Below, one piece after another: positions 45,589-56,533 of a DNA stretch of 64,000 nt. Within the stretch, counting starts at the first letter, position 1. Each line of letters opens with the position of its first letter. The notes beneath the pieces were generated by a model, which did no database searches, had not been told where the DNA came from, and was given only the letters and a program-made list of their open reading frames with translations. The position numbers and the translations under genes are program-made. This stretch comes from Mycobacterium sp. BK086 (GTDB lineage Bacteria; Actinomycetota; Actinomycetes; Mycobacteriales; Mycobacteriaceae): positions 930,001 through 994,000 of the forward strand of contig SNWL01000004.1 of assembly GCA_004362315.1 (NCBI GenBank), written 5' to 3'.

Positions 45589-47046
45589 TTAGACGCCGGG
45601 ATCGTCCTTCGCGTTCCACCAGGCGAGCAACTCGGCGACGGCCTCGTCGTGGGACAGCGGGCCGCGGTCCAGGCGGAGCTCCTTGAGGAAGTTCCACGCC
45701 TGCCCGACCTGTGGGCCGGCCGGAATGTCGAGCAGCCGCATGATCTCGTTGCCGTCCAGATCCGGGCGCACCCGTGCCAGATCCTCCTTGGCGGCCAGCT
45801 CGGCGATGCGGGTCTCGAGCTGGTCGTAATTGGCCTGAAGCCGGGCCGCGCGCCGCTTGTTGCGGGTGGTGCAATCGGCCCGAACGAGCTTGTGCAGCTT
45901 GGGAAGTAGCGGTCCGGCATCGGCGACGTAGCGCCGCACCGCCGAGTCGGTCCACTTGCCGTCGCCGTACCCGTGGAACCGCAGATGCAGATAGACCAGC
46001 TGCGAGACGTCGTCGACCATCTGCTTGGAGTACTTCAGCGCCCGCATCCGCTTGCGGACCATCTTCGCGCCGACCACCTCGTGGTGGTGAAAGCTCACGC
46101 CGCCGTCGGCCTCGTGGCGGCGCGTCGCCGGCTTGCCGATGTCGTGCAGCAGCGCCGCCCAGCGCAACACCAGATCCGGCTGCTCCTCCAGCTCCATGGC
46201 TTGGCGCAAGACCGTCAGTGAATGCTGATAGACGTCCTTGTGCTGATGGTGTTCGTCGATGGCCATCTGCATGCCGCCGATCTCGGGCAGCACCACATCG
46301 CCCATCCCGGTCTGCACCATGAGGTCGAGCCCGGCGACGGGGTCGGCTCCCAGCAGCAGCTTGTCCAGTTCGACGGCCACCCGCTCGACGGTGATGCGGC
46401 CGAGTTGCGGTGCCATCTCCCCGATCGCCTGCCGCACCCGGTCGGACACGTCGAAGCGCAGCTGCGAGACGAACCGCGCCGCGCGCAACATCCGCAACGG
46501 GTCGTCGCCGAAGGAGATCTCGGGGGCCGACGGGGTGTCGAGGACGCGCTGACGCAACGCGCTGAGGCCGCCGAGCGGGTCGATGAAATCGCCGGGCCCG
46601 TCGGCGGTGATGCGCACCGCCATCGCGTTGACGGTGAAATCGCGGCGCACCAGATCGTCTTCGAGCCGGTCGCCGAATTTCACCTCGGGGTTGCGCGACA
46701 CCTGGTCGTAGCTGTCAGCGCGGAAGGTGGTGATCTCGAGGCGGTCCATGTCCGGACCCAGGCCCTTGCCCACCCCGACGGTGCCGAACTCGATGCCGGT
46801 GTCCCACAGCGCGTCGGCCCACGGCCGGACGATCTTCTGAATGACATCGGGCCGCGCGTCGGTGGTGAAATCCAGGTCCGCGGTCAGCCGGCCCAGAAAA
46901 GCGTCGCGCACACTGCCGCCGACGAGGTAGAGCTCGTGTCCCGCCTCGGCGAACCGCGCGCCGATTCCGCGCAGCACCTCACCGTGTTGGTTGAGCGCGA
47001 CGAGGGCTCGGGCGAGCAGCTCGACGTCGTGGGTGGCTTCGGACAC
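45589..47046 (-). CDS. pcnA: CCA tRNA nucleotidyltransferase
   Basis: Adds or repairs the 3' CCA of tRNAs; 485 residues from the GTG at 47046. The Pol-beta-type head has [25 protein letters not shown] and [10 protein letters not shown]. The RNA-binding middle has [20 protein letters not shown]-terminal HD domain contains [12 protein letters not shown] and FHHHE, so phosphohydrolase activity is likely too. The GTG has TAGGCT on the minus strand at 47055-47060, 8 nt upstream. It is divergent from mutT4, as in M. tuberculosis (Rv3907c). Confidence 0.95.
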   Translation of the reverse strand: MSEATHDVELLARALVALNQHGEVLRGIGARFAEAGHELYLVGGSVRDAFLGRLTADLDFTTDARPDVIQKIVRPWADALWDTGIEFGTVGVGKGLGPDMDRLEITTFRADSYDQVSRNPEVKFGDRLEDDLVRRDFTVNAMAVRITADGPGDFIDPLGGLSALRQRVLDTPSAPEISFGDDPLRMLRAARFVSQLRFDVSDRVRQAIGEMAPQLGRITVERVAVELDKLLLGADPVAGLDLMVQTGMGDVVLPEIGGMQMAIDEHHQHKDVYQHSLTVLRQAMELEEQPDLVLRWAALLHDIGKPATRRHEADGGVSFHHHEVVGAKMVRKRMRALKYSKQMVDDVSQLVYLHLRFHGYGDGKWTDSAVRRYVADAGPLLPKLHKLVRADCTTRNKRRAARLQANYDQLETRIAELAAKEDLARVRPDLDGNEIMRLLDIPAGPQVGQAWNFLKELRLDRGPLSHDEAVAELLAWWNAKDDPGV

Positions 47047-47188
47047 GTGGCGTGAGCCTAGTCGTCCGACGATGCAGGCGCCCCGGCGCCTGAGGAGGAG
47101 GACGACCATCGGACCCAGCGGCAGATGGGTGAGTCACTACCGGCGAGTGCGGACGGGCGGCCATGCCGTGCCAGCTACTATCGCTTGG

Positions 47189-47992
47189 GTGTCGGACGGC
47201 GAACAGGCCAAACCACGACGGCGCCGGGGTCGGCGCCGCGGCCGTCGCGCGGCTGGTCCGGCAAATCCCACCGCAGCGGACACCGCCACCACTGAATCCT
47301 CCGGCGCCGCAGTGCCCGCGCCCACCCCCAACAACGGCAACGGCCAGCCCCCGCCGGGCAAACCGGGGCGGCCCCGCGCATCACGACGCGCGCCCGCCCG
47401 GCTGCGCACCGTCCACGAGACGTCGGCGGGCGGACTCGTCATCGACGGCATCGACGGCCCACCCGAAGCTCAGGTCGCCGCACTCATCGGCCGCGTCGAC
47501 CGGCGCGGGCGGATGTTGTGGTCACTGCCCAAGGGCCACATCGAACAGGGCGAGACCGCGGAAGAAACCGCCATTCGCGAGGTCGCCGAGGAAACCGGGA
47601 TCCGCGGTCAGGTGCTGGCCGCGCTCGGCAGCATCGACTACTGGTTCGTCACCGAGGGCCGCCGCGTCCACAAGACCGTGCACCACTACCTCATGCAGTT
47701 CTCCGGTGGTGAACTGTGCGACGAAGACGTCGAAGTCACCGAGGTGGCCTGGGTGCCCGTCGGGGAACTTCCCAAGCGGCTGGCCTACGCCGATGAGCGC
47801 AAGCTCGCCGAGATCGCCGGCGAACTGATCCAGCTGCTGCAGTCCGACGGTGTCGCCGCACTGCCCCCGCTGCCGCGCACCAGCCCGCGCCGACGCCCCC
47901 AAACGCATTCACACACCCGCAACCGTCGCTCCGACGACGCCGGGCCGCGTCAATCCGGCCCGCGGACGAACGGCTGCGGACCGGGAACGTGA
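47189..47992 (+). CDS. mutT4: Nudix hydrolase MutT4
   Basis: A 267-residue Nudix protein. The N-terminal 70 residues are Arg/Pro-rich and disordered ([16 protein letters not shown]). The Nudix box is [20 protein letters not shown] followed by TGI. The C-terminal tail is also basic. The GTG at 47189 has TACTAT at 47176-47181, 7 nt upstream. Its stop overlaps the next start (GTGA). It matches Rv3908. Sanitation of oxidised nucleotides is inferred by name; M. tuberculosis MutT4 activity is less defined than that of MutT1. Confidence 0.9.
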   Translation: MSDGEQAKPRRRRGRRRGRRAAGPANPTAADTATTESSGAAVPAPTPNNGNGQPPPGKPGRPRASRRAPARLRTVHETSAGGLVIDGIDGPPEAQVAALIGRVDRRGRMLWSLPKGHIEQGETAEETAIREVAEETGIRGQVLAALGSIDYWFVTEGRRVHKTVHHYLMQFSGGELCDEDVEVTEVAWVPVGELPKRLAYADERKLAEIAGELIQLLQSDGVAALPPLPRTSPRRRPQTHSHTRNRRSDDAGPRQSGPRTNGCGPGT

Positions 47993-50325
47993 CCACGCCG
48001 AGGCGGGTCGGCATTCTGCCCCGGATCGTGGTGATCCTCGGTGTACTTGCCTTGCTCGCGATGCCAACGACCGCGCCTGCCGCCGCAGGCGAACCCGGAT
48101 CGACGCCGTTCCTCCAGGTTCGCATCGACAGCGTGTCGCCGGATCTGATCACCACCACCAGTGAGCCGATGGTCACCGTCACCGGCACCGTCACCAACGT
48201 GGGCGACCGACCCGTACGCGACGTCGTCGCCCGTCTGGAACACGCGGGTGCAGTGACCTCCTCGGCCGGCCTGCGCACCAACCTCGACGGCGCCAACGAC
48301 CAGTTCCAGCCGGTCGGCGAATTCACCACCGTCGCTCCCGAGATGCAGCGCGGTCAGGCCGTCGGGTTCACCTTCAGTTACCCGATCCGGTCGCGCACCG
48401 CGCCGTCGCTAGGCATCGACAAGCCCGGGGTGTACCCGCTGCTGGTGAACATCAACGGCACACCGGACTACGGCGACGCGGCCCGGCTCGACGACGCCCG
48501 GTTCCTGCTGCCGGTCCTCGGCGTTCCGCCCGAGGCGGCCGACCCCGCAACCGACACCGTCGCCGACGTCGTGCCCCCCGACACCACCAAGCCCGTCGCG
48601 GTGACGATGTTCTGGCCGCTGGCCGACAAGCCGCGGCTGGCGCCCGGGGTGCCCGGCGGCACCACACCGGTACGGCTGATGAACGACGACCTGGCCGTGT
48701 CCTTGGCCGCAGGAGGCCGGCTGGACACCTTGCTGTCCGCGGTGGAGTTCGCCACCAGCCCGGCCGTGGATCCCGGCGGTGACACCGCCCGCGCGCTCTG
48801 CCTGGCTGTCGACCCCGACCTGTTGGTGACGGTCAACGCGATGACCTCCGGCTACGTCGTGGCCGACGCGCCCGACGGGCTCGGCGCCGCGGCCCATCCG
48901 GGCACCGGGCAGGCCGCCGCGGTGGCCTGGCTGGACAAGCTGCGCGGACTGGCCAAACGGATGTGCGTCGCCCCCACCCCGTATGCGCAGGCCGATCTCG
49001 GCGCTCTGGAACGCGTCGGCGATGCGGGACTCAAGTCCGCGGCGACCGGCGCGGCCGGCGACATCATCGATCAGATCCTGGGCGTGACCTCCGTGCGCGG
49101 CGCCACGATCCTGGGTGACGGTCCGCTGACCCGGCCCGCGGTCGACCTGCTCAGCGGCCAGGGGTCGACGGTCGCGATCGCCGCCGCGGACTGCTCGGCC
49201 CAGGATTCCTCGACCGGGGAACCGATGATCGCCGACGTGACCCCCCGCCGGTTGTCCCCTCAGGTGGTGATGGCGCCGTTCGATCCGGCCGTGGGCGCCG
49301 CGTTGGCCGCCGTCGGGACCGACCCCGATCTCCCTACCTACCTCGACTCGTCGCTGAACGTCCCACTCGACCACGACTCCACGGTCGCCCGGCGCCAGGA
49401 CGCCGTCGCGTCGATGCTCTGGCGGTCGCTGCAGCCGGCGGCGGAACCCCGCACCCAGATCCTGCTGCCGCCGTTGAAGTGGAGCCCGCAGCCCAGCGAC
49501 GCCCAGTCGATGTTGACCGCACTGGCCACCACGATCCATTCGGGGCTGGCCGTCGCCCGGCCGCTGGATGCGGTGATCACCCAGTCGCCGACGCTGGCCG
49601 ACGCCGCCAGCCCCGGCGCCGAGCTCCCGGGCGCCAGCCGTGGCCAGTTCGACGACGACGTCGTCTCGACGATCACCGGCCAGGTCGGCCGGCTGTGGGG
49701 CCTGACCGCCGCGCTGACCACCGATCCGCGGACCGGGCTGACCGGGCCGCAGTACACCGCGCCACTGCGCGAGGACATGCTGCGCGCGCTGAGCCAGACC
49801 GAGCCGGCCGACGAGCGCAACGACCTGGCCCGGCGCCGGCTGGGCGCGGTCGGCACCACGATCAACGACTTGTTCGGCGCGGTCACGATCGTCAACCCCG
49901 GCGGGTCGTACACGCTGGCCACCGAGCACAGCCCGCTGCCGCTGGCGGTGCGCAACGACCTGGCCGTGCCGATCCGGGTGCGCCTACAGGTCGACGCACC
50001 CCCGGGAATGACCGTCACCGATCTCGGCGAGCAGGAAGTGCCGCCCGGCTATCTCCCGCTGCGGGTTCCGATCGAGGTGCACTTCACCCAGCGGGTCGCC
50101 GTCGACGTCGCGCTACGTACCCCCGACGGGCTGCAACTCGGTGAGCCAGTACGCCTTTCGGTGCATTCCAATGCCTACGGCAAGGTGCTGTTCGCGATCA
50201 CGTTGATCGGTGGCACGGTGCTGGCGCTGCTCGTCGGACGCCGGCTCTACCACCGGTTCCGCGGCGAACCCGATCCCGCCGACCTGGATCGCCCCCGGCG
50301 GGCCGCGGCCGAGGGCCGCGAATGA
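47989..50325 (+). CDS. Secreted/membrane DUF6049 protein (Rv3909 homologue)
   Basis: A 778-residue exported protein. The signal anchor is at residues ~8-33 ([18 protein letters not shown]). A large Ala/Asp/Thr-rich extracytoplasmic part follows with Ig-like segments ([39 protein letters not shown]). One C-terminal TM helix at ~735-752 ([17 protein letters not shown]) precedes a short basic tail. It lies between mutT4 (4-bp overlap) and murJ (4-bp overlap) in every mycobacterium I recall, so a role in lipid II export or cell-wall assembly is likely but not demonstrated. Confidence 0.8.
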   Translation: MTTPRRVGILPRIVVILGVLALLAMPTTAPAAAGEPGSTPFLQVRIDSVSPDLITTTSEPMVTVTGTVTNVGDRPVRDVVARLEHAGAVTSSAGLRTNLDGANDQFQPVGEFTTVAPEMQRGQAVGFTFSYPIRSRTAPSLGIDKPGVYPLLVNINGTPDYGDAARLDDARFLLPVLGVPPEAADPATDTVADVVPPDTTKPVAVTMFWPLADKPRLAPGVPGGTTPVRLMNDDLAVSLAAGGRLDTLLSAVEFATSPAVDPGGDTARALCLAVDPDLLVTVNAMTSGYVVADAPDGLGAAAHPGTGQAAAVAWLDKLRGLAKRMCVAPTPYAQADLGALERVGDAGLKSAATGAAGDIIDQILGVTSVRGATILGDGPLTRPAVDLLSGQGSTVAIAAADCSAQDSSTGEPMIADVTPRRLSPQVVMAPFDPAVGAALAAVGTDPDLPTYLDSSLNVPLDHDSTVARRQDAVASMLWRSLQPAAEPRTQILLPPLKWSPQPSDAQSMLTALATTIHSGLAVARPLDAVITQSPTLADAASPGAELPGASRGQFDDDVVSTITGQVGRLWGLTAALTTDPRTGLTGPQYTAPLREDMLRALSQTEPADERNDLARRRLGAVGTTINDLFGAVTIVNPGGSYTLATEHSPLPLAVRNDLAVPIRVRLQVDAPPGMTVTDLGEQEVPPGYLPLRVPIEVHFTQRVAVDVALRTPDGLQLGEPVRLSVHSNAYGKVLFAITLIGGTVLALLVGRRLYHRFRGEPDPADLDRPRRAAAEGRE

Positions 50326-53300
50326 CGCCGCCGCCCCGCCGGCCGGTCGCCTACGTGCGGCCCGGCCCCCGCACCCGCGCGGTACGCGCCGAGCTCTCCG
50401 ACGCCGCGGTGGTATCGCGCTCCTGGGGGATGGCGCTGGCCACCCTGATCAGCCGCATCACCGGGTTCATCCGCATCGTGCTGCTGGCCGCCATCCTCGG
50501 CGCCGCGCTGTCCAGTGCGTTCACCGTCGCCAATCAGCTTCCCAACCTGATCGCCGCGCTGGTGCTGGAGGCCACGTTCACCGCGATTTTCGTGCCCGTG
50601 CTGGCGCGCGCCGAACGCGACGACCCCGACGGTGGCGAGGCCTTCGTCCGCCGGCTCGTCACGCTGGCCACCACACTGCTGCTGGTCGCCACCATCCTGT
50701 CGGTGGCCGCGGCCCCGCTGCTGGTGCGCCTGATGCTCGGCCACGACCCGCAGGTCAACCAGCCGTTGACCACCGCGTTCGCGTATCTGCTTCTGCCGCA
50801 AGTGATCTTCTACGGACTGTCGTCGGTGTTCATGGCGATCCTGAACAACCGCAACGTGTTCGGGCCGCCGGCGTGGGCTCCGGTGGTCAACAACGTCGTC
50901 GCGATCGCCACCCTCGGCCTGTATCTCCTTGTGCCGGGCCCGCTGTCGGTCGATCCCGTCGAGATGGGCAACGCCAAGCTGCTGGTGCTCGGTATCGGCA
51001 CGACGCTGGGCGTGGTGGCCCAGACCATGGTGCTGTGGCTGGCGATCCGCGCCGAGCGGATCAGCCTGCGCCCGCTGTGGGGAATCGACGATCGGCTCAA
51101 GCGGTTCGGCACGATGGCCGGCGCCATGGTGCTCTACGTCTTGATCAGCCAGGTCGGTCTGGTGGTCGTCAACCAGATCGCCAGCACCGCCGCGGCATCG
51201 GGCCCGGCGATCTACAACTACACCTGGCTGGTGCTGATGCTGCCGTTCGGCATCATCGGCGTCACCGTGCTGACCGTGGTGATGCCGAGGCTCAGCCGCA
51301 ACGCCGCCGCCGACAACACCACCGCGGTGCTGGCCGACCTGTCGCTGGCGACCCGACTGACGATGGTGACCCTCATCCCGATCGTGGCGTTGATGACCGT
51401 CGGCGGCCCGGCGATGGGCAGCGCGCTGTTCGCCTACGGCAAGTTCGGCGAAGTCGACGCGAACTACCTCGGCATGGCGATCAGCCTGTCGGCGTTCACG
51501 CTCATTCCCTACGCGCTGGTGCTGCTGCAGCTGCGGGTGTTCTACGCCCGCGAACAACCGTGGACGCCGATCCTGATCATCGTTGCGATCACCGTGGTCA
51601 AGATCGCGGCATCGGTGGTTGCTCCGCATCTGACCAATGACAAGGAGATGGTCGCCGGTTATCTGGGCCTGGCCAACGGCATCGGTTTCCTGGCCGGCGC
51701 CGTCCTGGGCTACCTGCTGCTGAACCGCGCTCTCAAGCCGCCGCGCGGCAAGCTGCTGGACCTCGATGTGGTCCGCACGATCCTGGTCACCACGGCCGCG
51801 TCGCTGCTGGCCGGATTGATCGCCTACGTCATCGACCGGCTGCTGGGCCTGCAGGCGCTCACCGAGCACGCCGGCGGCGTCGGGTCGCTGCTGCGGCTGG
51901 TGGTGCTCAGTCTGATCATGCTGCCGATCCTCGGCGCGGTGATGCTGGCCGCGCGGGTTCCGGACGCGGTCGCCGCCTGGAGCGCGGTCAAACGGCGGAT
52001 CACCCGGACCCCGCCGGTCGTGGTGACTCCCCTTGCTGCGCTCGACCGGGCGCAGGTCCGCACCCCGGTCACGTACCCTGAGCACAGCAATTCGTCCGGA
52101 ATCTCGGACGCGACGCGGAAAGGACCGGAGGTGAACGACCAACCCTCGGGTATGCCTCCCGCCGATTCCACGGGCGACGCGACCACGAAGATTCCGCGCC
52201 AGGCCGCCGACGACTTCCAGCCCGACGTACCTGATGCCGAGGTACAGGTCGGGACGGTGCCGCCGTCGGTGCCGCCGAAACAGCCGAACGCCGACTTCGC
52301 CGGCGATCCCACGCGCGAACCGCTCGCCTTCGATCCGCCACGCGAACCCGCGATGGAACCCACCGCCACGCCCGACGATGACGAGTCCCACCTCATTCCC
52401 GGGGCGAGCATTGCCGGCGGCCGCTACCGCCTGCTGGTCTCCCACGGCGGCCCACCGGGCTTGCAGTTCTGGCAGGCGCTGGACACCGCCCTCGACCGGC
52501 AGGTGGCCCTGACGTTCGTCGACCCCGACCGGACGATGACCGACGCACAGGTCGAGGAAATCCTTTCCCGCACACTCAAACTCAGCCGCGTCGAACGGCC
52601 TGGCATCGCCCGGGTGCTCGACGTCGCCAACACCGGGACCGGCGGTCTGGTGGTTTCCGAATGGATCCGGGGCGGCTCGCTGAAGGAAGTCGCCGACACC
52701 TCGCCGTCGGCCATCGGCGGCGCACGGGCCGTGCAGTCCCTGGCCGCCGCGGCAGATGCCGCCCACGGTCAAGGTGTGGCACTGTCCATCGACCATCCCA
52801 GCCGGGTCCGGGTCAGCATCGAAGGCGATGTCGCGCTGGCATTTCCCGCGACGATGCCCGGCGCCACCCCCGAGGACGACATCCGCGGGATCGGCGCCGC
52901 GCTGTATGCCCTGCTGGTCGATCGCTGGCCGCTGCCGGAGAAGGGCGTGCCCAGTGGTTTGCAGCCCGCCGAGACCGACCCTGCCGGTGAGGCCCTCGAG
53001 CCCCGGGCGATCGACGGTGCCATCCCCTTCCAGATCTCGGCGGCAGCAGCTCGCTCGGTCCAGGTCGGTGGCGGTATCCGTTCAGCCCCAACACTTTTGA
53101 ATCTCTTGCAACAGGCCACCGCGCTGGCCGATCGCACCGACCTGATCGAGCCGGTCGAACCCGTCGGACCGGTACCCTCGCGGCCCGATGCCGCACCCGA
53201 CGCCGAGGCCCAGGCCCGGCGCAAGCGCAATCTGCTGATCGGGGTCGGGGTCGGCGCCGCGATCCTGGTGATCGCCCTGATCGTGTTGGCTTCGGTGCTG

Positions 53301-53840
53301 TCCAGCATCTTCGGTGACGTGGGTGGTGGGCTCAAGGGCGATCAGCTCGGCCTGAACCCCTCGACATCGCAGAGCCAGAGCGAGACCGCCAGCGGCAGCA
53401 CCGTCAAACCCGTCAAGGTGACCGTCTTTTCACCGGGCGGCGGTGCCGACAATCCGGACAAGGCCGACCTCGCTCTATCCAGCGGCCCGGGCTGGCCGAC
53501 CGACACCTACACCGATCCGAATCCGTTCCCCAACTTCAAGAACGGCGTCGGGCTGCTGTTGCAGCTACCGCAGGCGACCACCGTCGGCAGCGTGTCGTTG
53601 ACGGTGCCCAGCACCGGCACCCAGGTGCAGATCCGGGCGGCCTCCTCGGCCAACCCGACCACCCTCGACGACACCACCGTGCTGAGCCAGCCGACTGCAT
53701 TGCAGCCGGGCGCCAACACGATTCAGGTCAACGCCAAGGATCCGACGACCTACCTCGTGGTGTGGATCTCGACGATGGGCACCACCGACGGCAAGAACAA
53801 GACCGAGATCTCCGGGCTGACGGTCAAAGCCGCGTCCTAG
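50322..53840 (+). CDS. murJ: Lipid II flippase MurJ (MviN) with pseudokinase and extracellular domain
   Basis: A 1172-residue mycobacterial MurJ. The transporter domain (~35-555) has about fourteen TM helices starting SWGMALATLISRITGFIR. A cytoplasmic pseudokinase (~700-905) begins GRYRLLVSHGGPPGL; the catalytic loop is DHPSRVRVSIEG without HRD or DFG residues. A TM helix at ~968-990 leads to a ~180-residue extracellular carbohydrate-binding-like domain. In M. tuberculosis the pseudokinase is phosphorylated by PknB and recruits FhaA, restraining peptidoglycan synthesis; the same architecture is seen here. The ATG overlaps the Rv3909-like stop by 4 bp. Confidence 0.95.
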   Translation: MTPPPRRPVAYVRPGPRTRAVRAELSDAAVVSRSWGMALATLISRITGFIRIVLLAAILGAALSSAFTVANQLPNLIAALVLEATFTAIFVPVLARAERDDPDGGEAFVRRLVTLATTLLLVATILSVAAAPLLVRLMLGHDPQVNQPLTTAFAYLLLPQVIFYGLSSVFMAILNNRNVFGPPAWAPVVNNVVAIATLGLYLLVPGPLSVDPVEMGNAKLLVLGIGTTLGVVAQTMVLWLAIRAERISLRPLWGIDDRLKRFGTMAGAMVLYVLISQVGLVVVNQIASTAAASGPAIYNYTWLVLMLPFGIIGVTVLTVVMPRLSRNAAADNTTAVLADLSLATRLTMVTLIPIVALMTVGGPAMGSALFAYGKFGEVDANYLGMAISLSAFTLIPYALVLLQLRVFYAREQPWTPILIIVAITVVKIAASVVAPHLTNDKEMVAGYLGLANGIGFLAGAVLGYLLLNRALKPPRGKLLDLDVVRTILVTTAASLLAGLIAYVIDRLLGLQALTEHAGGVGSLLRLVVLSLIMLPILGAVMLAARVPDAVAAWSAVKRRITRTPPVVVTPLAALDRAQVRTPVTYPEHSNSSGISDATRKGPEVNDQPSGMPPADSTGDATTKIPRQAADDFQPDVPDAEVQVGTVPPSVPPKQPNADFAGDPTREPLAFDPPREPAMEPTATPDDDESHLIPGASIAGGRYRLLVSHGGPPGLQFWQALDTALDRQVALTFVDPDRTMTDAQVEEILSRTLKLSRVERPGIARVLDVANTGTGGLVVSEWIRGGSLKEVADTSPSAIGGARAVQSLAAAADAAHGQGVALSIDHPSRVRVSIEGDVALAFPATMPGATPEDDIRGIGAALYALLVDRWPLPEKGVPSGLQPAETDPAGEALEPRAIDGAIPFQISAAAARSVQVGGGIRSAPTLLNLLQQATALADRTDLIEPVEPVGPVPSRPDAAPDAEAQARRKRNLLIGVGVGAAILVIALIVLASVLSSIFGDVGGGLKGDQLGLNPSTSQSQSETASGSTVKPVKVTVFSPGGGADNPDKADLALSSGPGWPTDTYTDPNPFPNFKNGVGLLLQLPQATTVGSVSLTVPSTGTQVQIRAASSANPTTLDDTTVLSQPTALQPGANTIQVNAKDPTTYLVVWISTMGTTDGKNKTEISGLTVKAAS

Positions 53841-53902
53841 TTCCTAACAGGCTGTGCCTTGGGTGAAGTGCCCGCCCGCGCCGGCGCACATACCGTCCGG
53901 CC

Positions 53903-54439
53903 ATGCTCAGCTCTCTCGGCCCGGTCGTCGTTCGCAGCGACGCCGAACTGCTGGCCGCCCACGTGGCCGGCGACCGCTACGCATTCGAGGAGCTCCTGGG
54001 TCGCCACCAACGCCGGCTGTACAACCTCGCCCGCCGCACCACCCGCAGCCCCGAGGACGCCGCGGATGCGATGCAGGACGCCATGCTGGCCGCGCACCGC
54101 GGTGCTGCCTCATTTCGTCACGACGCCGCCGTCGGCAGCTGGTTGCACCGCATCGTGCTCAATGCATGTCTGGACCGGTTGCGCCGGGCCGTCACGCACC
54201 CGACGATCGCGCTGACCGATGACGGGCCGAGCATGGACCGCACAGCCGAGCTGGACACCGTGCTGGTGGTGCGTCGCGCTTTGATGCGCCTGCCTGCCGA
54301 CCAGCGGGCGGCCGTACTGGCGGTCGATATGCATGGGTATTCGGTTGCCGATGCGGCGGCGCTGCTGGGGGTGGCCGAGGGCACCGTGAAGAGCCGTCGT
54401 GCCCGCGCGCGGGCACGACTGACCGGGCTGCTGGGCTGA
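53903..54439 (+). CDS. sigM: ECF RNA polymerase sigma factor SigM
   Basis: A 178-residue ECF sigma factor. Region 2 runs ~12-80 (LLAAHVAGDRYAFEELLGRH, then SPEDAADAMQDAMLAAHRG). Region 4 runs ~120-176 (ALMRLPADQRAAVLAVDMHG then YSVADAAALLGVAEGTVKSR). The ATG at 53903 has TACCGT at 53891-53896, 6 nt upstream. It is followed by an anti-sigma-like gene that appears truncated. In mycobacteria SigM controls surface lipids and Esx-type genes. Confidence 0.93.
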   Translation: MLSSLGPVVVRSDAELLAAHVAGDRYAFEELLGRHQRRLYNLARRTTRSPEDAADAMQDAMLAAHRGAASFRHDAAVGSWLHRIVLNACLDRLRRAVTHPTIALTDDGPSMDRTAELDTVLVVRRALMRLPADQRAAVLAVDMHGYSVADAAALLGVAEGTVKSRRARARARLTGLLG

Positions 54440-54478
54440 CATGGCCGTGCGCCGGATCCGACCCGGCACACTGGTCGG

Positions 54479-54973
54479 GTGGAGCCAACGCATACCGTCA
54501 CCCCGGCGTCCACCGGCCCGGCCGCCCACGCCCGGCGACCGGCCATCCGCAACGGCCGGTTGATCGCGGCCGGTGCCGGTGTCGTCGCCGTGCTGGCCGC
54601 AGTGGGTCTCGGCACCGCGGCGCTTCTTCAGTCCACCGGTCCCACCGCCAGCACCGTGACCAGTGCCAGCATGATCACCGTCACGCCCAAGATGCCGATC
54701 TCCAGTCGTGAGCTGAACGGACTGATCGCCCGCAGCCCCGACTTCGGTCCGCTGGCCGACCCCAAGCGCCGGGCGGCGTGCCTGAGCGCACTGGGCTACT
54801 CCGGTTCGGTGCAGGTCCTGGGCGCGAAGACCCTGCAGGTCGACGGCCGCCCCGCGATCATCTTGGTGTTGCCGGGCGACCAGCCGGACGTGATCATCGG
54901 GGTGACGGTCTCGGCGAATTGCAGCGCGGTCGACACCGGACTCATCGCCGACACGACCGTGCGCCGCCCATAG
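54479..54973 (+). CDS. RsmA-like anti-sigma-M, lacking the cytoplasmic sigma-binding domain
   Basis: A 164-residue protein from the GTG at 54479. A TM helix is at 28-50 ([20 protein letters not shown]). The extracytoplasmic domain ([40 protein letters not shown]) matches the Rv3912/RsmA C-terminal part. M. tuberculosis Rv3912 is about 254 residues with ~90 cytoplasmic residues before the TM; here only 27 residues precede it. The 39 bp between the sigM stop and this start cannot encode the missing part, and the frame upstream is sigM itself. Either the domain was deleted or SigM control differs here. Confidence 0.75.
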   Translation: MEPTHTVTPASTGPAAHARRPAIRNGRLIAAGAGVVAVLAAVGLGTAALLQSTGPTASTVTSASMITVTPKMPISSRELNGLIARSPDFGPLADPKRRAACLSALGYSGSVQVLGAKTLQVDGRPAIILVLPGDQPDVIIGVTVSANCSAVDTGLIADTTVRRP

Positions 54974-55038
54974 TGCACGGCCGGGAACAGCGCGGCCTAC
55001 CCTGTTGTTTGACCAGGTGCCCATAAGGCACCCGACGC

Positions 55039-55070
55039 GCAGGCGATTCGCCTGCAGCCCGGGACCGGGC
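55039..55070 (+). promoter_or_regulatory. Tandem hairpins in the trxB 5' leader
   Basis: GCAGGCGATTCGCCTGC (55039-55055) is a perfect hairpin and is followed directly by GCCCGGGACCGGGC (55057-55070). Both end 12 bp before the trxB ATG, adjacent to its AAAGG ribosome binding site, so folding could affect initiation. No T-run follows, so this is not a plain terminator. Confidence 0.45.
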
Positions 55071-55082
55071 AGAAAGGCTGGT

Positions 55083-56054
55083 ATGAGCGCCAACAACGTT
55101 CATGACGTCATCGTGATCGGATCGGGCCCCGCCGGCTACACCGCGGCGATCTACGCCGCCCGTGCGCAGCTGCAGCCCGTCGTGTTCGAAGGCACCTCCT
55201 TCGGCGGCGCATTGATGACCACCACCGAGGTGGAGAACTTTCCCGGCTTCCGTTCGGGCATCCAAGGTCCGGAGCTGATGGACGAGATGCGCGAGCAGGC
55301 GCTGCGCTTCGGTGCCGACCTGCGGATGGAAGATGTCGAATCCGTCGAGCTGGACGGACCCGTCAAGAAGGTCGTGACCGGCGAAGGCGAGACCTTCCTG
55401 GCCCGGTCGGTCATCCTCGCGATGGGTGCGGCCGCCCGGTATCTGGGCGTGCCCGGCGAGCAGGAACTGCTCGGCCGCGGCGTCAGCGCCTGTGCGACCT
55501 GTGACGGGTTCTTCTTCAAGGACCAGGACATCGCCGTCATCGGCGGCGGCGACTCGGCGATGGAAGAGGCCACGTTCCTCACCCGCTTCGCCCGCAGCGT
55601 CACCCTGGTGCACCGGCGCGACGAGTTCCGGGCCTCCCGGATCATGCTCGAGCGTGCCCGCGAGAACGAGAAGATCACCTTCCTGACCAACACCGCGGTG
55701 GATGCCGTCGAGGGCGACACCACGGTCTCCGGCCTGCGCGTGCACAACGTGCTCACCGGCGAGGAGTCCACCCTGCCGGTGACGGGCGTGTTTGTGGCGA
55801 TCGGCCACGATCCCCGCTCCGAGCTGGTGCGCGGCGCCGTCGACCTCGACCAGGAGGGCTACGTGCTGGTCCGCGACCGGACCACCGCGACCTCGCTGGA
55901 CGGCGTGTTCGCCGCCGGCGATCTGGTCGACCACACCTACCGGCAGGCCATCACCGCCGCGGGGATGGGCTGTTCGGCCGCGATCGATGCCGAGCGCTGG
56001 CTGGCAGATGCCGACGACACTGCACACACCGAGATGATTGGAGCACACCAATGA
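55083..56054 (+). CDS. trxB: Thioredoxin reductase
   Basis: A 323-residue FAD/NADPH disulfide reductase. FAD-binding GSGPAG at 13-18, redox CATC at 137-140 followed by DGFFFKD, NADPH site GGGDSAMEE, and the C-terminal [13 protein letters not shown]. The ATG at 55083 has AGAAAGG upstream; the open frame to 55005 crosses a structured leader and is not conserved. It forms an ATGA overlap with trxA, the standard mycobacterial trxB2-trxC pair, near sigM, and keeps thiol redox balance. Confidence 0.97.
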   Translation: MSANNVHDVIVIGSGPAGYTAAIYAARAQLQPVVFEGTSFGGALMTTTEVENFPGFRSGIQGPELMDEMREQALRFGADLRMEDVESVELDGPVKKVVTGEGETFLARSVILAMGAAARYLGVPGEQELLGRGVSACATCDGFFFKDQDIAVIGGGDSAMEEATFLTRFARSVTLVHRRDEFRASRIMLERARENEKITFLTNTAVDAVEGDTTVSGLRVHNVLTGEESTLPVTGVFVAIGHDPRSELVRGAVDLDQEGYVLVRDRTTATSLDGVFAAGDLVDHTYRQAITAAGMGCSAAIDAERWLADADDTAHTEMIGAHQ

Positions 56055-56383
56055 GCGACGGCGGCGCGACCGTAACGGTTTCCGACGACTCCTTCAGCCA
56101 GGACGTCCTTTCCAGCAATACCCCTGTGCTCGTTGACTTTTGGGCCACCTGGTGCGGCCCGTGCCGCATGGTCGCCCCGGTGCTCGAGGAGATCGCCACC
56201 GAGAAGGCCGGTTCGCTGAAGGTCGCCAAGCTCGATGTCGACGCCAACCCGGCGACCGCACGCGACTTCCAGGTGGTCTCGATCCCGACGCTGATCCTGT
56301 TCAAGGACGGCGAGCCGGTGAAGCGGATCGTCGGCGCCAAGGGCAAGGCTGCCCTGCTGCGCGAGATCGCCGACGTCGTCTAG
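56051..56383 (+). CDS. trxA: Thioredoxin
   Basis: A 110-residue thioredoxin. The active site is WCGPC at 34-38 within [16 protein letters not shown], and the cis-Pro lies in [11 protein letters not shown]. It starts inside the trxB stop (4-bp overlap), so it is co-expressed with its reductase. It corresponds to M. tuberculosis TrxC. A hairpin with a T-run follows at 56414-56436. Confidence 0.97.
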   Translation: MSDGGATVTVSDDSFSQDVLSSNTPVLVDFWATWCGPCRMVAPVLEEIATEKAGSLKVAKLDVDANPATARDFQVVSIPTLILFKDGEPVKRIVGAKGKAALLREIADVV

Positions 56384-56413
56384 ATCACCTTCAAGACCGA
56401 GACGATTCCGTTA

Positions 56414-56436
56414 CAGGCGGCTTCGCCTGCCGTTTT
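56414..56436 (+). terminator. Intrinsic terminator after trxA
   Basis: CAGGCG (56414-56419), loop GCTT, CGCCTG (56424-56429), then CCGTTTT. It starts 30 bp after the trxA stop and separates the trx genes from cwlM. Confidence 0.65.
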
Positions 56437-56533
56437 CCGGAATGCGGCAGGCTTCTGAGAGAATGCCTCCTAGCCTGTGTGCAATCGTCAGGGCTTGAAT
56501 AGCCAGCTGACAACGGTGACCGAGGGGCCCTGT

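Noticed and set aside
50247-52796. 849-codon open frame antisense to murJ
   Set aside because: The translation is His/Gln/Asp/Arg-rich low complexity without domains, the typical shadow of high-GC third positions; murJ on the other strand has clear homology.
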